The notes below the pieces were generated by a model that saw only the letters and a list, made by a program, of their open reading frames with translations, was not told the origin of the DNA and ran no database searches. Both the position numbers and the translations under genes were made by a program. From assembly GCF_004078635.1 (NCBI RefSeq), contig NZ_RZNB01000006.1, positions 62,001-126,000 on the forward strand: 64,000 bases of DNA, given 5' to 3'. Source of the stretch: Labedella phragmitis. Lineage in GTDB: Bacteria > Actinomycetota > Actinomycetes > Actinomycetales > Microbacteriaceae. The number at the start of each line of letters is the position of its first letter. Position 1 is the first letter of the stretch. Positions 15,475-23,897 of the stretch are shown one piece after another.

Positions 15475-17043
15475 TCAGTCGGCCGCCTCCGCGTCGACGT
15501 CGATGATCGGGATGGCCATCGTGGTGGCCTCGAGCCCGGACAGGCGAGCAGGTGAGAGTTGCTTGTCGACCTCATCGCGCGACATGAGCCCGGCCTCGAC
15601 GACGAGATCGGCGACGTTCCGACCCGTGAGGAGCGCCGTCTTCGCGAGCGCTGCCGCCGCGGTGTAGCCGATGAAGGGAGTGAGGGCCGTAATGACGCCG
15701 ACCGAGCTCCCCACCATGGTCCCGAGGCGCTCTTCGTTGGCCGTGATGCCGTCGATGCAGTTGACGCGGAGCGTCCAGCACGCCTGCGTGAGCCACGTGA
15801 CGGACTGCAGCAACGAGTGCGCGATGACGGGCTCGAAGGCGTTGAGCTGCAACTGGCCGGCCTCCGCGGCCATCGTGACGGTCATGTCGGCCCCGACGAC
15901 GGAGAAGGCCACCTGGTTGACGACCTCGGGGATGACGGGGTTCACCTTGCCGGGCATGATGCTGGAACCGGCTTGACGCGGCGGCAGGTTGATCTCGCCG
16001 AAACCGGCCTGCGGTCCGCTCGAGAGCAACCGGAGGTCGTTGCAGATCTTCGAGAGCTTGATGGCGGATCGCTTGAGCGTGCCGCTGAACGACATGAATC
16101 CGCCGGCGTCGCTCGTCGATTCGATGAGGTCCGGCGCCGTCTCGAGCCGGAGACCCGTGATCTCGTTGAGGTGCGTCACGACAGCGGCCGCGTACCGCGG
16201 ATCCGCCGTGATGCCCGTGCCGATCGCCGTGGCACCGAGGTTGACCTCGGCGAGCAGCCAGAGCGTCTCCGACAGCCGCGCGTAGTCCTCACCCAGGGTC
16301 GTCGCGAAGCCGTGGAACTCCTGGCCGAGCGTCATGGGCACGGCGTCCTGCAACTGCGTACGACCGACCTTGAGCACGTGACGGAACTCGACGGCCTTCG
16401 CAGCGAACGACGCGCGCAGCTGCTCGAGCTCGTCGAGGAGGTGCCGCAAGGCGAACGCCAGGGCGATTTTGATCGCCGTCGGATAGACGTCGTTGGTGCT
16501 CTGGCTGCGGTTCGTGTGATCGTACGGCGACAGGAAGGCGTAGTCGCCCTTCGGCCGGCCTGCGAGTTCGAGCGCGACGTTCGTGATGACCTCGTTGGCG
16601 TTCATGTTGGTGGAGGTTCCGGCCCCGCCCTGGATGACGCCCGTCACGAACTCGTCGTGGAACTCCCCCTCGATCACGCGCTGGCACGCGCGGTCGATGA
16701 GGTCCGCCTTCTCGCGGTCGAGGACCCCGAGGTCGGCGTTGGTGCGCGCAGCGGCCTGCTTGATCGAGGCGAGGGCGACGACCAGATCCGGGTAGACGGA
16801 GATGGGGCGCTTCGAGATCGGGAAGTTCGACAGCGCCCTCGCCGTGTGGATGCCCCAATAGGCGTCCGAGGGGATCTCGAGCGAACCGAGGGAATCGGTC
16901 TCGAGGCGGGTTCCCTCGTCGGCGGATCGGTTCTCGTGCTGCGCTTCTGTGTCTGTCATCGTCTCGCTGCCGAAGGGGTTCGTCGTGGCGGTCGGCGCCG
17001 CGGTGGCTGAGCGCGACGGCGTCACGCTCGGTGTGTATGTCAC
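15475..17043 (-). CDS. aspA: Aspartate ammonia-lyase
   Basis: Aspartase reversibly converts L-aspartate to fumarate and ammonia. The protein has the aspartase/fumarase superfamily signature GSSIMPGKVNPVIPE (the flexible catalytic loop, with its Ser) and GRTQLQDAVPMTLGQEF. The residues after the signature (EVVNQVAF) and N-terminal LGSLEIPSDAYWGIHTARAL favour aspartase over fumarase. Two starts are plausible. A GTG at 17043 has GGAG 8 nt before it and gives 522 residues. An ATG at 16959 has only a weak ribosome site but gives 494 residues, nearer the family's 470-480. The extra N-terminal 28 residues are Thr/Pro/Ala-rich. Confidence 0.9.
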   Translation of the reverse strand: MTYTPSVTPSRSATAAPTATTNPFGSETMTDTEAQHENRSADEGTRLETDSLGSLEIPSDAYWGIHTARALSNFPISKRPISVYPDLVVALASIKQAAARTNADLGVLDREKADLIDRACQRVIEGEFHDEFVTGVIQGGAGTSTNMNANEVITNVALELAGRPKGDYAFLSPYDHTNRSQSTNDVYPTAIKIALAFALRHLLDELEQLRASFAAKAVEFRHVLKVGRTQLQDAVPMTLGQEFHGFATTLGEDYARLSETLWLLAEVNLGATAIGTGITADPRYAAAVVTHLNEITGLRLETAPDLIESTSDAGGFMSFSGTLKRSAIKLSKICNDLRLLSSGPQAGFGEINLPPRQAGSSIMPGKVNPVIPEVVNQVAFSVVGADMTVTMAAEAGQLQLNAFEPVIAHSLLQSVTWLTQACWTLRVNCIDGITANEERLGTMVGSSVGVITALTPFIGYTAAAALAKTALLTGRNVADLVVEAGLMSRDEVDKQLSPARLSGLEATTMAIPIIDVDAEAAD

Positions 17044-17196
17044 GGTGTTGGCTCCATTGCCGGTGTCGGTGCTTGTGGCGGGACCATGTCGAGTCTAGCC
17101 CGGAGGGGTCCCGGGCCGAGGGTCGAGGAAAGCGTGTGGAGAGCACCGTCGGCACCACGCTCGTTAGAGTGAGGCGACGAAACGGAAGGACGCGCA

Positions 17197-18165
17197 GTGG
17201 CGACGATCTACGACGTGGCGCGACTCGCCGGCGTCTCCCCCGCGACGGTCTCGCGCGTCTTCAACGGGACGACCGTCACGCCCGAGAACGAGCGCGTCGT
17301 GCGTGAGGCCGCCGGGCAGCTCGACTTCGTGCCGAACCGCACCGCCCGTACGCTGCGTCGCCGCAGCAGCGACATCATCGCGCTCGTCATCCCGGACATC
17401 GAGAATCCGTACTTCACAGCGCTCGCGCGGGGCGTCGAGGACGCGGCGCGCGCAGCCGGGTACTCGGTCGTCCTCTGCAACACGGACGACGACATCGCAC
17501 GCGAGTCCGACTACCTCGAAGTCGCCGTCTCCGAGCACATGGCTGGTGTCGTCATCGCGGCGGCGAGCGATCAGAGCGACCTGTCCCCGCTCCTCGACCG
17601 GGAAAAAGCAGCCGTCGCCGTCGACCGGGTGCCCCACGGAGCATCGATCGACGCGGTCACCGTCGACAACGCCGCCGGAGCCGGGCTCGCCACCCGGTTG
17701 CTCGTCGACCGGGGCTACCGGCGCATCGCGTGCATCGCGGGGCCCGAGGACGTCGAGACCTCCGTCGCCCGGGTGGCGGGATGGCGCGATGTCCTCACCG
17801 CGTCCGGTCTTCCCGTCGACCATGCCCTCGTCGAGCACGCCGATTACCGCGTGGAGGGAGGCTCGGCGGCGATGGAGCGGCTGCTCACGCGGGCGGAACG
17901 GCCCGACGCCGTGTTCGTCACGAACAACCTCATGAGCGTCGGAGCCCTCCGGGCCCTCCGTGACGCCGGCATCCATCCGCCCGAGATCGGGATCGCCTCG
18001 TTCGGAGCGCTGCCGTTCTCCACCTCGGCCCCCACGGGTGTGTCGATGGTCTCGCTGCCCGCGCGCGAACTCGGTGCGGAGGCTGCGCGGCTCCTGCTCG
18101 CGCGGATCGGGGGCGATCGGCAGGAGCCCCGCACGATCGTCCTGGAAGCCACGCCCATCGGCTGA
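17197..18165 (+). CDS. LacI family transcriptional regulator
   Basis: This 322-residue LacI/GalR repressor has the helix-turn-helix ATIYDVARLAGVSPATVSRV (residues 2-21) and hinge helix PNRTARTLRRR, then a periplasmic-binding-protein-like sugar domain (IIALVIPDIENPYFTALARG onwards). It starts with GTG at 17197 after GGAAGG. The gene directly downstream encodes a fucose-isomerase-like protein, and a LacI-type palindrome lies between the two at 18214-18225, so it probably represses that gene until a sugar or phosphosugar binds. Confidence 0.95.
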   Translation: MATIYDVARLAGVSPATVSRVFNGTTVTPENERVVREAAGQLDFVPNRTARTLRRRSSDIIALVIPDIENPYFTALARGVEDAARAAGYSVVLCNTDDDIARESDYLEVAVSEHMAGVVIAAASDQSDLSPLLDREKAAVAVDRVPHGASIDAVTVDNAAGAGLATRLLVDRGYRRIACIAGPEDVETSVARVAGWRDVLTASGLPVDHALVEHADYRVEGGSAAMERLLTRAERPDAVFVTNNLMSVGALRALRDAGIHPPEIGIASFGALPFSTSAPTGVSMVSLPARELGAEAARLLLARIGGDRQEPRTIVLEATPIG

Positions 18166-18213
18166 GCATCGCCACCGTCCCGGTTCGGCGAGCCGAGGCT
18201 TGCTCTTGCGTCT

Positions 18214-18225
18214 GAAATCGATTTC
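18214..18225. promoter_or_regulatory. LacI-type operator
   Basis: GAAATCGATTTC is a perfect 12-bp palindrome with the central CG expected of LacI-family sites. It is 54 bp before the fucose-isomerase-like ATG and just after the LacI gene. It is AT-rich against the local background. Confidence 0.6.
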
Positions 18226-18278
18226 TGCAACGCTGATCGAGGCTGCATCGCAGCCTGTCATCACATCGAGGAGGACGG

Positions 18279-19979
18279 ATGACGAAGCAGGTCGCGTCCG
18301 GCATCGACACCGACATGGACATCGACCCCCGAGGAGAACCCCTCATGAGCTACACCCTTCCCGCCGTTCGCGAGACCCCGTCCGCCGAGCCCCGCACCAT
18401 CTACTCCGTCGCGTCGGGCGATCTGCGCCTCTCCGCCAACACGAAGTGCTGGCCGACGCAGGAGGCCTTCGAGGGCGATGTCGCGCGCGCGGCCTCCGGT
18501 CTCGGATGGAGCGTCAAGCGCGCGCACGGCGTCGACCCCGAGAAGGGGCACGGGTTCATCGACAGCCAGCGCCTCGGAATCGAGGTCTTCCGCGGCATCC
18601 CGAAGGATGCGCCCGTCGTCGTCGTCGACGCGGTGTGGCAGTACAGCCACCACGTGCTCGCGGGGCTGCGCAGCCACGAGGGCCCCATCCTCATCGTCGC
18701 GAACTGGGCTGGCGACTTCCCGGGACTCGTCGGCCTCCTGAATCTGACGGGGAGCCTCACGAAGGCCGGCATCTCCTACTCGTCCCTCTGGAGCAAGGAC
18801 TTCACGGACGACTGGGCGATCGGCAAGTTCGAAGAATGGCTCTCGACGGGATCGATCACGCACGACACGAGTCACGTCCGCGATCTCCCGGCTCTCGACG
18901 AGTCCTCTGAGGAAGTCGAACTCGGGCGCGCGCTCGCCCGCGAGCTGCTCGAGGACAAGGCCATCATCGGCATCTTCGACGAGGGCTGCATGGGGATGTA
19001 CAACGCCATCGTCGACGACGAACTGCTCAACGCCATCGGGATCTACAAGGAGCGCCTGTCGCAAAGTGCGCTGCTCGCCGAGATGAACCGGGTGAGCGAC
19101 GACGAGGCGGCAGCAGCGAAGACGTGGCTCGACGAGGCCGGACTCACGTTCCACTTCGGCGAGGACGAGGAGACCGAGCTCACCCCCGCACAGGTCCACA
19201 GTCAGCTGAAGATGTACATCGCCGCGCTGCGGATGGGCGACGACTTCGGTGTCGACGCCATCGGCATCCAGTACCAGCAGGGGCTCAAGGACATGGTGCC
19301 GGCCTCCGACCTCGCCGAGGGCCTCCTGAACAACGTGTCGCGACCGCCGGTGCGCTCGCGCGACGGGGGTCGCGAGCTCTACGCCGGAGCGCCGCTGCCG
19401 CACTTCAACGAGGTGGACGAGGGGGTCGCCGTCGACGCGCTCATCACCAACCGGAGCTGGACCGCGATGGGGCTCGACCCCGCGAACACCCTCCACGATG
19501 TCCGATGGGGCGAGGAGTACGACGGCGAGTTCGTCTGGGTCTTCGAGATCTCCGGATCCGTGCCCGCGAGCCACAACGGCGGGTACGACAAGAGCTACAG
19601 CATGCGGCAGCCCGCGATGTTCTTCCCGCTCGGAGGCGGCACGCTCAGCGGCGTCTCGAAGCCCGGGGAGATCGTGTGGTCGCGCGTCTTCGTCGAGGGC
19701 GGCGAGCTGCACGTCGACCTCGGCCGCGGCCACGTCGTCGATCTGCCCGCCGAGGAGACCCAGCGACGTCTGGACGCGACGGACCCCCAATGGCCGATCA
19801 TGCACGCCGTGCTCGACGGCGTCAGCCGCGACCAGATGATGGCCCGCCACAAGGCGAATCACGCCCAGGTCGTCTACGCGCCCGACGCGGAGACGGCCGA
19901 TAAGGCCGTCCTCGCGAAGGCCGCGTTCTTCGCGGAGTTGGGCGTGCACGTGCACCTCGCGGGAGACGTCTCGATCTAG
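18279..19979 (+). CDS. L-fucose/L-arabinose isomerase family protein
   Basis: This 566-residue sugar isomerase-like protein probably interconverts an aldose and a ketose in the cytoplasm. The sequence has the domain order of the fucose/arabinose isomerase fold: an N-terminal Rossmann-like part (VVVVDAVWQYSHHVLAGLRS, FPGLVGLLNLTGSLTKAG), a middle with IIGIFDEGCMGMYNAI (a candidate metal-binding Glu/Asp) and GVDAIGIQYQQGLKDM, and a C-terminal barrel-like part. An ATG at 18279 follows AGGAGG at ideal distance; another at 18345 is also preceded by GAGGAG. A LacI-type operator lies upstream, and the LacI gene precedes it. The exact sugar is unknown. Confidence 0.75.
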   Translation: MTKQVASGIDTDMDIDPRGEPLMSYTLPAVRETPSAEPRTIYSVASGDLRLSANTKCWPTQEAFEGDVARAASGLGWSVKRAHGVDPEKGHGFIDSQRLGIEVFRGIPKDAPVVVVDAVWQYSHHVLAGLRSHEGPILIVANWAGDFPGLVGLLNLTGSLTKAGISYSSLWSKDFTDDWAIGKFEEWLSTGSITHDTSHVRDLPALDESSEEVELGRALARELLEDKAIIGIFDEGCMGMYNAIVDDELLNAIGIYKERLSQSALLAEMNRVSDDEAAAAKTWLDEAGLTFHFGEDEETELTPAQVHSQLKMYIAALRMGDDFGVDAIGIQYQQGLKDMVPASDLAEGLLNNVSRPPVRSRDGGRELYAGAPLPHFNEVDEGVAVDALITNRSWTAMGLDPANTLHDVRWGEEYDGEFVWVFEISGSVPASHNGGYDKSYSMRQPAMFFPLGGGTLSGVSKPGEIVWSRVFVEGGELHVDLGRGHVVDLPAEETQRRLDATDPQWPIMHAVLDGVSRDQMMARHKANHAQVVYAPDAETADKAVLAKAAFFAELGVHVHLAGDVSI

Positions 19980-20039
19980 CACGGATTCTCCACAATCGAG
20001 TCCTGCGGTCCTTATAGGGATACTCACTCTGTTACGGTC

Positions 20040-20070
20040 GATGCCACGGACGACACCCGTCCGTGGCATC
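20040..20070. terminator. Hairpin ahead of the bacteriocin cassette
   Basis: A perfect 13-bp stem (GATGCCACGGACG with its complement, 20040-20052 and 20058-20070) and 5-nt loop stand 60 bp after the isomerase stop and 40 bp before the bacteriocin ATG. It may terminate the isomerase transcript. If transcription of the bacteriocin genes starts upstream in the AT-rich stretch at 20010-20036, it would instead act as a leader hairpin or attenuator. Confidence 0.6.
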
Positions 20071-20109
20071 GGTCGTCTCCGGTGCGTCACATCCCTGGGG
20101 GGGGACACC

Positions 20110-20418
20110 ATGAAGCTCAAGATCCGCGCCATCGCGACCGCCGCCATCGTCGGAGCCCTCGTGCTCGGCGCTCCGCTCGCCGCAGAGGCCCAGACCATCA
20201 AGAAGGTCGGTGGAGGAACCTGGACCTACGGCGTCTACGAGCCGGCAAGTACCGCCTTTGTGTACTCGGACTACCGACACTCGTCGAAGACGCACAAAGC
20301 GACCGCTTGCTCGCGGTCCGCGTGCGCGGCGACCTCGTGGAAGGCACCTCGCACGATTGCGCATGCGGAGCGCGTCGCGAGCATGAGCGGTAACACCGCT
20401 TTCTGGGATACCAAGTGA
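20110..20418 (+). CDS. Lactococcin 972-like secreted bacteriocin
   Basis: This 102-residue precursor belongs to the lactococcin 972 family. In Lactococcus that peptide binds lipid II and blocks septum formation. Residues 1-27 are a Sec signal peptide (basic start, hydrophobic core, AEA before the cut). The mature part begins with the family pattern GGGTWTYG (34-41), continues YSDYRHSSKTHKAT (52-65), the core tyrosine/His-Ser-Lys-His block, and ends NTAFWDTK. Unusual for the family are two cysteines (67 and 72) that could form a small disulfide loop. The stop overlaps the next start (GTGA). Four further genes follow without gaps. Killing activity and target are inferred. Confidence 0.85.
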   Translation: MKLKIRAIATAAIVGALVLGAPLAAEAQTIKKVGGGTWTYGVYEPASTAFVYSDYRHSSKTHKATACSRSACAATSWKAPRTIAHAERVASMSGNTAFWDTK

Positions 20419-21056
20419 CGCAAGCGTCGTCCCGCACGGCCGTCCTCATCATCGCGGCAACGGTTCTCCTCACGTCCTGTGCGGATCCCGGTTCCGATTC
20501 GGGGGCAGGGTCCGCGCAGGACGAGGGTTCCCCCGGCGGTCTGCCCGAGTTCTCCGGACCGTGGGCAGCCGAGTTCGAGGAAGCGTACGTGAGCGCGACG
20601 AGCGACTTCGAGCGGTCTGCGTTGAACGATGGCTTCGTTTCGGAGCAGGAGTATGCGGAGATGACGGACCGCTTCGACGGATGTCTCGCCGACGCCGGTG
20701 TCACATTCGAGGGTTTTCGTGACGGCGGGGAGTTCGACTTCACGTTCCCGGAAAGTCTCGGAGCGACGAGGGCGCACGATGTCGCCGACGCGTGCAGCAG
20801 GAGTTCGGGAGAAGTCTCCATCGGGATGATCTACTCATTCGTGACGCGCAACCCGGAGCACCGTGATGAGAACGCAATCATGTCTGAGTGTCTCGTCGAG
20901 GAGGCGGTCGTCGAGCCCGGCTACTCGGCGGCCGCCTACGCGAGCGACATCGTCGATGAGACCTACCCATTCTCCACGAACCACGAGGCGGGCATGACTG
21001 CGGTTCGACTCTGCGAAAGCGACCCGTTGGCGCTCGTCGGGTTGCGGCAGAGATGA
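20415..21056 (+). CDS. Lipoprotein of the bacteriocin cassette, candidate immunity factor
   Basis: This 213-residue predicted lipoprotein has a signal peptide ending in the lipobox LLTSC (Cys22), so it should be anchored on the outer face of the membrane. The rest is acidic and helical and has four more cysteines (in GCLADAG, DACSRSS, SECLVEE and RLCESD), which suggests extracellular disulfides. No known domain is recognised. The GTG start overlaps the bacteriocin stop, and its own stop overlaps the next gene's ATG. Its surface location and tight linkage make self-protection or peptide handling reasonable guesses; neither is shown. Confidence 0.7.
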   Translation: MTQASSRTAVLIIAATVLLTSCADPGSDSGAGSAQDEGSPGGLPEFSGPWAAEFEEAYVSATSDFERSALNDGFVSEQEYAEMTDRFDGCLADAGVTFEGFRDGGEFDFTFPESLGATRAHDVADACSRSSGEVSIGMIYSFVTRNPEHRDENAIMSECLVEEAVVEPGYSAAAYASDIVDETYPFSTNHEAGMTAVRLCESDPLALVGLRQR

Positions 21057-22156
21057 GGGATGCATCGCGGACGAGACACAGAGCGAACTGGCGCGCCGTG
21101 GGCGGAGCGGCCGTCGCCGTGGTGGCGGCGGTCGCCGTCGGTGCCGGCGTCGCGGCCGTCGTGCTCACGCCGGCGCGGCCCGCCGCCCTCGCGAGCCCCG
21201 AGGCGATCGAGAGCGTTTTGGTGGCCACGCAGAGCTTCGACGACCGGCGTTCCGTCACCGTCGGATTCGCGCTCGGCAGCGGCGCGTCGCTCACCTCGCC
21301 CGGTGACGGCATGATCACGTCGTTCGCTTGCACACGCGGAGCGGCGCTCGTGTCGGGAGAGAGTGCACTCTCCCTCGACGGTCGCCCCGTGCTGACGCTT
21401 GCCACCGCGGTCCCTCTCTGGCGAGACCTGACGACGAAGGATCGCGGCGACGACGTGACGGCCCTGCAACGCGAGCTCGCTCGACTCGGAGAACCCGTCA
21501 CCGTCGACGGCGTCCTCGGCCGCGAGACGCTCGACGCGATGGAACGACGCTTCCGCTCGATCGGCGACGCCCCGCCCCCCGAACCCGCGGCGACCGCTCC
21601 CGACGACGCGACGCCCGATGCCCGCGACGTCGTCCTCGCGTCGCGCATCCTCTGGAGCCCGTCTCCAACGGTCGTCGTCGATGACTGCGCCGTCAGTACG
21701 GGCGCGACGACCACCGCCGGCGAACCGCTCGCGACGCTCGGCGCCGGGCTGTCCGCGGTCGCCGTCGAGCAGATGCCCGGCGACCTCGTTCCGGGTGAAC
21801 GTGCCCTCGTGGTCGACGGCGAGGCGCTCCCCGTCGACGCCGACGGCACCGTGACCGACGCCGGGGCACTGGCGACGATCGCGTCATCGTCGAGCGTGCG
21901 CGAGGCGACGCTCGGGGAGGCGACCACGTTCACGGCCACCCTCGACCTCGTCGAACCCGTCGAGATCGCCGTCGTCCCACCGTCGGCGGTCGTGGGCGTC
22001 GACGGGGCGACGGGCTGCGTCGTCGCGGACGGCGCCCCGGAGCGCGTTGACATCGTCGGCAGTCAGTTGGGGCAGACGCTCGTGCGTTTCGCGGAAGGCG
22101 CCGCCATTCCCGCTGCGGTCGCCGTCGCGCCGCCGGAGACGATGTCATGCGGGTAG
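21053..22156 (+). CDS. Membrane-anchored adaptor-like protein with peptidoglycan-binding domain
   Basis: This 367-residue protein has one N-terminal membrane helix (GGAAVAVVAAVAVGAGVAAV, residues 17-36) and an extracellular part. Residues about 124-165 match a PG_binding_1 domain (RGDDVTALQRELARLGEPVT, VDGVLGRETLDAMERRF). The flanking beta-rich segments (LTSPGDGMITSFACTRGAAL, and later ATLGAGLSAVAVEQMPGD) resemble the lipoyl/barrel parts of HlyD/MacA-type adaptors. It would link the ABC exporter downstream to the cell wall. It overlaps the lipoprotein gene by 4 nt and the ATPase gene by 10 nt. Confidence 0.78.
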   Translation: MRDASRTRHRANWRAVGGAAVAVVAAVAVGAGVAAVVLTPARPAALASPEAIESVLVATQSFDDRRSVTVGFALGSGASLTSPGDGMITSFACTRGAALVSGESALSLDGRPVLTLATAVPLWRDLTTKDRGDDVTALQRELARLGEPVTVDGVLGRETLDAMERRFRSIGDAPPPEPAATAPDDATPDARDVVLASRILWSPSPTVVVDDCAVSTGATTTAGEPLATLGAGLSAVAVEQMPGDLVPGERALVVDGEALPVDADGTVTDAGALATIASSSSVREATLGEATTFTATLDLVEPVEIAVVPPSAVVGVDGATGCVVADGAPERVDIVGSQLGQTLVRFAEGAAIPAAVAVAPPETMSCG

Positions 22157-22800
22157 AGCTCGACGACCTCGGCCACGCCTTCCCCGACTCGCCGGCCCTC
22201 TTCGAGCAGGTGTCGGACACGCTCGAACCCGGCGAGGTCTACTCCCTCACGGGACCGTCCGGATCCGGCAAGAGCACGCTCCTCGCGATCCTCGCGGGCT
22301 CGATCAGACCGACCTCCGGCGCGGTCCGTCGGGTCGGCGTCGAGACGGTGGGCTGGGTCTTCCAGAATCCGTTCGGGGTCCCCGGCCGCACCGCCGCCGA
22401 CCACGTCGCCCTCGCGTTCCTGGCGCGCGGCGTCGACCCCGATGCGGCGGACGCCGCTGCGCGGGCGACCCTCGAACGCTTCGGCCTCGCGTCGCGAGCG
22501 GGCACGCCGTTCCGGGCGCTCTCGGGCGGCGAGGCGCAGCGCCTCATGCTCGCTCGAGGCATCGCCGCAGAACCGGACCTCCTCCTCGTCGACGAGCCGA
22601 CGGCCCAGCTCGACGCCCGCACCGCCGTCGACGTCAACGACGCCATCCGAGCAGCCTCGAGCCCGACGACGATCGTCGTCGTCGCGACGCACGACGTCCG
22701 GACCCGCGACGCGTGCACCCGGCACATCGACCTCGTCACCCCGTCATCCCGAGCGGAATCGACGCCCTCCATCGAACGGCGACGCGAGGACGGACGGTGA
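22147..22800 (+). CDS. ABC transporter ATP-binding protein of the bacteriocin cassette
   Basis: This 217-residue ATPase is of the LolD/MacB-like type. Walker A GPSGSGKST is at 36-44, the Q-loop Gln at 73, signature LSGGEAQRL at 125-133, Walker B LLLVDEP at 145-151 and a switch His in VVATHD. Lactococcin 972-type clusters normally include such an ATPase, and this one is embedded in the overlap chain (10 nt with the adaptor gene, 4 nt with the permease gene). It likely powers export of, or resistance to, the secreted peptide. Confidence 0.92.
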   Translation: MRVELDDLGHAFPDSPALFEQVSDTLEPGEVYSLTGPSGSGKSTLLAILAGSIRPTSGAVRRVGVETVGWVFQNPFGVPGRTAADHVALAFLARGVDPDAADAAARATLERFGLASRAGTPFRALSGGEAQRLMLARGIAAEPDLLLVDEPTAQLDARTAVDVNDAIRAASSPTTIVVVATHDVRTRDACTRHIDLVTPSSRAESTPSIERRREDGR

Positions 22801-23864
22801 GGCGCGATGCGATCCTCCGTGAGACCTGGCGCGACATCGTCACGGGTACGGCGCGGACCGCGACGTTCGCCCTCGTGTTCGGATTCCTCGTCCTCGCGCT
22901 CGTGGCCGCCGACCAGGCGCAGGTCCGACGCCTCGTCGACGAGGCGTCGGAGTATCGGGAGGCCGGTGCGTCGATCCTCACCCTCACGGCCGAGGGACGC
23001 ATTCAGGGCACCGCGTGCGAGGATCTCGCGACCGTGCCCGGGGTGCGCGCCGCCGGTGCCCTCGCCCAGGAAGAAGAGGGGCTCCGCGTGTCGACGCTTC
23101 CCCAATCGCCGATGACCCTCTACTCGGTGACGCCGGGGTTCCCCGACGTCCTGGGCGCAGAGACCGACGGGAACGGGATCGTGCTCTCCGCCGACGCCGC
23201 CACCTCAGCCGGTCGTGCCGCCGGACAGTCCCTCCCGACGACCGAGGGCACGACGCGCGTCGCGGGGAGCTACCCCTATCCCCCGGACGGTCGACGGGTC
23301 GGCTTCGGTTATGCCGCCCTCGACGTCACGTCCTCCGAGCGCCTCTTCGACGAGTGTTGGGTCGACGCCTGGCCCCTCGACGATCGCCTCCAGCCGCTCC
23401 TCCTCACCGCCGTCCAGCCCCGCGCCGACGCCGATGCCGACGTGCAGTTCTCCCGGTTGAACACGACCCTCGGTACCTCGTTCGACGGCGCGCGAGCTTT
23501 CGAGGAGCGCCTCACCTCGATGGTCTGGGCGGCGGGAGCGGTGGGTGCACTGGTCGTTGGCTTCGTCTCCGTGCGGATCCGGCGCGTCGCGATCGCCTCC
23601 GCACTGCACACGCGGGTGCCGCGGGGGTCGGTCGCAGCGATCCTCGCACTCGAGACCGCCGCCTGGGTCGTCCCGATCGCGATCGTGGCGGTCGGGGCCA
23701 CGTCCGTCTTCGCGGCGACCGGGATCGGAGCGGACCGTGAGACCACTCTGCTGCTCACGGGTCGGGTGCTCGCACCCGGGGTCGTCTCGGCGTTCGCCGG
23801 CGCCGCTCTCGCCCTCGTCACGACGCGGGAGCGGCATCTCTTCCGGTACGTGAAGGACCGCTGA
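22797..23864 (+). CDS. FtsX/MacB-like ABC permease of the bacteriocin cassette
   Basis: This 355-residue permease has one N-terminal helix (TFALVFGFLVLALVAAD), a large extracellular domain (about residues 40-235) and three C-terminal helices (VWAAGAVGALVVGFVSVRI, AAWVVPIAIVAVGATSVFAA, LAPGVVSAFAGAALALVT), the FtsX/MacB topology. The extracellular domain begins with a MacB-core-like region (DEASEYREAGASILTLTAEG) and has two cysteines. Canonical lactococcin 972 clusters use a larger 7-helix permease, so this set is different. The GTG start at 22797 overlaps the ATPase stop. It ends the operon; the next gene is convergent. Confidence 0.8.
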   Translation: MRRDAILRETWRDIVTGTARTATFALVFGFLVLALVAADQAQVRRLVDEASEYREAGASILTLTAEGRIQGTACEDLATVPGVRAAGALAQEEEGLRVSTLPQSPMTLYSVTPGFPDVLGAETDGNGIVLSADAATSAGRAAGQSLPTTEGTTRVAGSYPYPPDGRRVGFGYAALDVTSSERLFDECWVDAWPLDDRLQPLLLTAVQPRADADADVQFSRLNTTLGTSFDGARAFEERLTSMVWAAGAVGALVVGFVSVRIRRVAIASALHTRVPRGSVAAILALETAAWVVPIAIVAVGATSVFAATGIGADRETTLLLTGRVLAPGVVSAFAGAALALVTTRERHLFRYVKDR

Positions 23865-23897
23865 CGACCGGTCGAGCGCCCGAGCCCCTTCGGCGCG

